DNA of 33,231 bases from Rhizobium sp. Q54 (GTDB taxonomy: Bacteria; Pseudomonadota; Alphaproteobacteria; Rhizobiales; Beijerinckiaceae). The position numbers and the translations under genes were made by a program. Shown one piece after another: positions 30,401-33,231 of the stretch. The stretch lies in the NCBI GenBank assembly GCA_945875875.1, contig CAMCMI010000003.1, forward strand, positions 1 to 33,231, written 5' to 3'. The notes below the pieces were generated by a model that was given only the letters and a program-made list of their open reading frames with translations, did no database searches and had not been told where the DNA came from. Each line of letters begins with the position of its first letter. Positions within the stretch are counted from its first letter, which is position 1.

Positions 30401-31177
30401 GATGCACAAGCCATGCTGGCGCGCGCGATCACCGAACGCTGGTTCGATCCCAAGGCCGTGATCGGCTTCTGGCCTGCGAACGCGGTTGGCGACGACATTG
30501 AGCTTTATAAAGGCGAATCGCGCACCGAAACGCTGGCGACCTTGCACACGCTACGCCAGCAATTGGCGCGGCGCGACGGGCGCGCACATATCGCGATGTC
30601 GGATTTCATCGCGCCCAAGACCAGCGGCAAAGCCGATTATATCGGCGCGTTTGTGGTGACGGCGGGCGCCAATGAGGAGCGCATCGCTGATCGCTTTGCG
30701 CGCGCCAACGACGATTATTCCTCCATCATGGTCAAAGCGCTGGCCGACCGCATTGCAGAAGCCTTCGCCGAGCGCATGCACATGCGCGTGCGCCGCGAAT
30801 TCTGGGCCTATGCCGCAGACGAGACGCTGTCGATTGAAGACATCATCGCCGAGAAATATCGCGGCGTGCGCCCCGCCCCCGGCTATCCCGCGCAGCCCGA
30901 CCATACCGAGAAGGCGACATTGTTCGACCTGTTGAAAGCCGAGCGCCGCGCTGGCGTGAAGCTCACGGAGAGCTTTGCGATGTGGCCCGGCTCGTCCGTG
31001 TCCGGCCTCTATCTCGCCCACCCCGAAGCGCATTATTTCGGCGTGGCGAAAGTTGAGCGCGATCAGGTTGAGGATTACGCGCGCCGCAAAGGCATGGGCA
31101 TTACGCAAGCAGAGCGCTGGCTTGCGCCTGTGCTGAATTATGATCCGACGTCTTATGGGAGAGAGGCGGCGGAATAG
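27455..31177 (+). CDS. metH: cobalamin-dependent methionine synthase
   Basis: [64 protein letters not shown] (B12 domain), C-terminal AdoMet activation domain ([19 protein letters not shown]). Confidence 0.98.
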   Translation: MQRTAQETRAALRAAAKERILVLDGAMGTMIQDLKLSEADFRGEIFKDHAHDQKGNNDILILSQPDAIRDIHLAYFLAGADICETNTFSSTSIAQADYGCESYVHALNRDGARLARQAGDMAQAKDGRRRFVAGALGPTNRTASISPDVSDPGYRAVTFDELREAYREAVVALIEGGADLLLIETIFDTLNAKAAYAGAHDAFSETGVELPVMLSGTITDLSGRTLSGQTPEAFWNSLSHIKPVAVGLNCALGAREMRAHIAELSRIADTLVCAYPNAGLPNEFGLYDESPEYMASLMGEFADAGIVNIIGGCCGTTPDHIRAIAERIKDAKPRVIPTIAPLLRLSGLEPFTLTPDIRFVNVGERTNVTGSARFRKLIKNGEFSAALDVAREQVINGAQIIDVNMDEGLLESKQAMVTFLNLIASEPDIARVPVMVDSSKFDIIEAGLKCIQGKAIVNSISMKEGEDKFLEQARIVASYGAAVVVMAFDEEGQADSFERKVAICERAYRLLVDEINFPPQDIIFDPNVFAVATGIEEHDGYGVAFIDATREIRKRCPHAHISGGVSNLSFSFRGNDHVREAMHSVFLFHAIQAGMDMGIVNAGQLQIYETVDAELREACEDVVLNRRSDSTERLLALADRFKGATQQAKGADLAWREQPIDKRLEHALVNGITDFVEVDVEEARLAASRPLDVIEGPLMAGMNVVGDLFGSGKMFLPQVVKSARVMKQAVAFLMPYMEQDASGVAAKAGKVLMATVKGDVHDIGKNIVGVVLQCNNYEVIDLGVMTPAAKILDIARKENVDIIGLSGLITPSLDEMCYVAAEMEREGFHIPLLIGGATTSRVHTAVKIHPNYKLGQAVYVTDASRAVGVVSALLSPATRDNYVETIRAEYRRVADAHARSELDKQRVPIERARANALKLDWDSFTATKPTFTGERTFATYDVAELVPYIDWTPFFQTWDLKGRYPALLQDEHQGPVARQLFDDAQAMLARAITERWFDPKAVIGFWPANAVGDDIELYKGESRTETLATLHTLRQQLARRDGRAHIAMSDFIAPKTSGKADYIGAFVVTAGANEERIADRFARANDDYSSIMVKALADRIAEAFAERMHMRVRREFWAYAADETLSIEDIIAEKYRGVRPAPGYPAQPDHTEKATLFDLLKAERRAGVKLTESFAMWPGSSVSGLYLAHPEAHYFGVAKVERDQVEDYARRKGMGITQAERWLAPVLNYDPTSYGREAAE

Positions 31178-31196
31178 CATTGGGCGCTCCGCCTTT

Positions 31197-31220
31197 CCTT
31201 CTCCCGCAGGCGGGAGAAGG
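31197..31220. terminator. hairpin between convergent metH and response regulator (possible bidirectional terminator)
   Basis: Perfect 11-bp stem CCTTCTCCCGC-AG-GCGGGAGAAGG. Confidence 0.55.
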
Positions 31221-31244
31221 CGGCGTGTTCGTCACTGCCCGAAA

Positions 31245-31859
31245 TTAAGCCGTCACCCGCCCCAGCTTTACGGCCAGCCGCACGATTGACGCCACAGAAT
31301 CGAGCTGGAGTTTTTCCATCAACTGGGCGCGATAGCTCTCGACCGTGCGGGCGCTGATGCCAAGCTGGGTTGCGATGGTCTGGCTGGTCATGCCCTCGGC
31401 CACCAGATCGAACACCTCCACCTCGCGCGGGGTCAGACGCTCAAAGCGGGTTTCAGCCTCGCGGTTGGCCTGCCTGCCTGCCTGCCGCTCGAAGCGCGAG
31501 GCGAGGCTGCGGTTGATGGCGGCCACAAGACGCACGTCGTCCACCGGCTTTTCGATGAAGTCCTGCGCGCCCGCCTTCAGGCCCGCGACCGCCATTGGCA
31601 CGTCGGCATGTCCCGAGATCAGCACCACTGGCGCGTCGATGCCCCGCTGGGCGAGTTCGCGCACGAGCGCTATGCCGTCGGTGCCGGGCATGCGCACGTC
31701 GGCGATCACGCATCCAACGTCTGCGGCGCCGGGCGAGGCCAGAAACGCATCGCCCGATTCATGCAACTCCACCTGATAGCCATAGACGCCGAGCATATCG
31801 CCCAGCGCCGAGCGCACGGCTTCCTGATCGTCCACGACCGCAATTTTAGGATGGCTCAC
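31245..31859 (-). CDS. FixJ/NarL-type response regulator
   Basis: Receiver VVDDQEAVRSALGDML...VIADVRMPGTDGIALV...LISGHADVPMAVAGLKAGAQDFIEKPVD; LuxR HTH LTPREVEVFDLVAEGMTSQTIATQLGISARTVESYRAQLMEKL. Confidence 0.95.
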   Translation of the reverse strand: MSHPKIAVVDDQEAVRSALGDMLGVYGYQVELHESGDAFLASPGAADVGCVIADVRMPGTDGIALVRELAQRGIDAPVVLISGHADVPMAVAGLKAGAQDFIEKPVDDVRLVAAINRSLASRFERQAGRQANREAETRFERLTPREVEVFDLVAEGMTSQTIATQLGISARTVESYRAQLMEKLQLDSVASIVRLAVKLGRVTA

Positions 31860-33231
31860 TGACGTCCCCTTCTCGCAGACCCGGCGCCGCCGGGATGACG
31901 AACCGAAATTCTGTGGCGCCCGGCTCTCCGCTTTCGAGCCAGATGCGTCCCTGATGAGCTTCCACTATACTCGCGCTGATTGCCAGTCCCAGTCCAAGCC
32001 CGTCTTTTTTTGTGGTCGCCAGCGCCTCGAACATGCGGGCGGCAAATTCTGGATCGACGCCGGGTCCGTTGTCGCGCACGACAAACTCAATCTGCGAGCC
32101 ATTGGGCGCCATGCGCGCGAGCACAGCGACGGCGCCATTGGCGATTTTTGCGCTGCTCAGGGCAGCGATGGAATTGTCCATCAGGTTCATCAGCACTTGC
32201 TGAATCTGGATGCGGTCGCAATAGCAGGCGGGCAGGCGCGGCTGAACGTCGCTGGCGATACGCACGCGCTTTTCCACAGCCAGCGGGCGCATCAGCGTCA
32301 GCGAATCGGTCACGATGGTCGCAGGCTGCGTGGGTGCGCGACCAGGATCTCCGCGACGCAGAAACTCGCGCGTGCTGCGCAAGATCGCGGCGGCGTGGTC
32401 GATCTGTTCAACGCTGCGGTTGACGTAATCACGCACGCGGGAAATGTCGGCCTCCGGCACCTCGGCCAGTTTCTGCGCCGTGCGGGCATAGGCGCGCGCC
32501 GCCGTCATCGGCTGGTTGATCTCGTGCGAGAGCGCGGAGGCGAGCCCGGTGACGAGCTGGAAACGGTCGGCGCGGGCGGCCTCCGATTCTTTCTCTTTCA
32601 ACAGCGCGCGGGCGTTGCGGGCGGAACGGCTGGCGGCGTCGCGCTCGCTCGACACCGCGCCCGCCAGCAGGCCGGCGGCCGTGAGCACGGCCATCAAGGT
32701 CTGGAAGCTTGTGAAGGCGCTGGCGTCATAGCCAAACAGATCGAGCCCGGCCAGCAGCGCCAATTGCGTGGCCGCCAGCGCGATGCAGGCGCCGTCCAGC
32801 CCGTTGCGAAGGGCCGCGAATACAATGGGCAGGAACAGGAACGAGAACGCCTGATAGGCGCTCTGCTCGCCCTGGCTCAGCATGAACAGGACGGAGGCGG
32901 CGGCCGCCAAAGCGGCGGCTGAAACGCCCGCGACAAACGATGAATCGGTCATTTGCGCCCGCACACGCGCGCGCGACGAGCGCAGCACCAGCGGCGTGAC
33001 CACGGCGATGCCAATGAGATCGCCCACCAGCATCGGCCACCAGTCCAGCGCCGCCTGCGCAACGCCCAACGCCCCGGCGCCGAGCAGAAATACGATGAGG
33101 CACAGGCCCACGATCAGTGCGCCGCCAATCGCCGCGCTTAGCAGCAGCGCCACGTCGCGCACCCGCTCCAGCCTTGAATCGAGATTGAGCGCGCGCGCAA
33201 ACTCGGCCACCGCCACATAGCCCAGCGTGAT
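31846..33231 (-). CDS. sensor histidine kinase with N-terminal MASE1-like membrane domain (partial, 5' end outside window)
   Basis: Frame stays open to the window edge (ITLGYVAVAEFARAL); H-box ALSHEINQPMTAARAYA, N-box LMNLMDNSIAAL, G-box VRDNGPGVDPE; overlaps the response regulator by 14 bp. Confidence 0.92.
   Translation of the reverse strand: MTLGYVAVAEFARALNLDSRLERVRDVALLLSAAIGGALIVGLCLIVFLLGAGALGVAQAALDWWPMLVGDLIGIAVVTPLVLRSSRARVRAQMTDSSFVAGVSAAALAAAASVLFMLSQGEQSAYQAFSFLFLPIVFAALRNGLDGACIALAATQLALLAGLDLFGYDASAFTSFQTLMAVLTAAGLLAGAVSSERDAASRSARNARALLKEKESEAARADRFQLVTGLASALSHEINQPMTAARAYARTAQKLAEVPEADISRVRDYVNRSVEQIDHAAAILRSTREFLRRGDPGRAPTQPATIVTDSLTLMRPLAVEKRVRIASDVQPRLPACYCDRIQIQQVLMNLMDNSIAALSSAKIANGAVAVLARMAPNGSQIEFVVRDNGPGVDPEFAARMFEALATTKKDGLGLGLAISASIVEAHQGRIWLESGEPGATEFRFVIPAAPGLREGDVSEPS

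Overview
This 33 kb window comes from a GC-rich alphaproteobacterial (probably Rhizobiales-like) chromosome. All calls are by eye; no database search was run. From left to right it contains: (1) an iorA-iorB-cytochrome c molybdo-hydroxylase operon (minus strand) and a small lipoprotein; (2) a phosphonate-type accessory block, with phnM divergent from phnD-phnC-phnE, then a Rhizobiales-type porin, a second transporter phnC-phnD-phnE-phnE, and a two-gene operon encoding a PEMT-like integral-membrane methyltransferase and a C-terminally membrane-anchored 2OG-Fe(II)-oxygenase-like protein; (3) a tRNA(CAT) gene whose 3' end is duplicated as a 17-bp direct repeat about 1.27 kb away, bracketing one solo HsdR-N-like restriction nuclease gene, with a Type ISP R-M C-terminal remnant on the other side of the tRNA; (4) housekeeping genes: GST, rpoD, dnaG, opgC-like, rnpB (RNase P RNA), glycine-zipper lipoprotein, AmpD-like amidase, ArsR-methyltransferase fusion, metF, metH, and a FixJ-like response regulator with a MASE1-type histidine kinase cut by the window edge. 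The most interesting signal is that Pho-box-like repeats with 11-bp periodicity occur upstream of phnM, phnD, the second phnC and the PEMT/2OG operon, where three tandem units are visible. This suggests a phosphate-starvation regulon that couples phosphonate scavenging to an uncharacterised membrane-lipid modification pair. The second notable signal is the integrase-less, att-flanked, one-gene nuclease mini-island.
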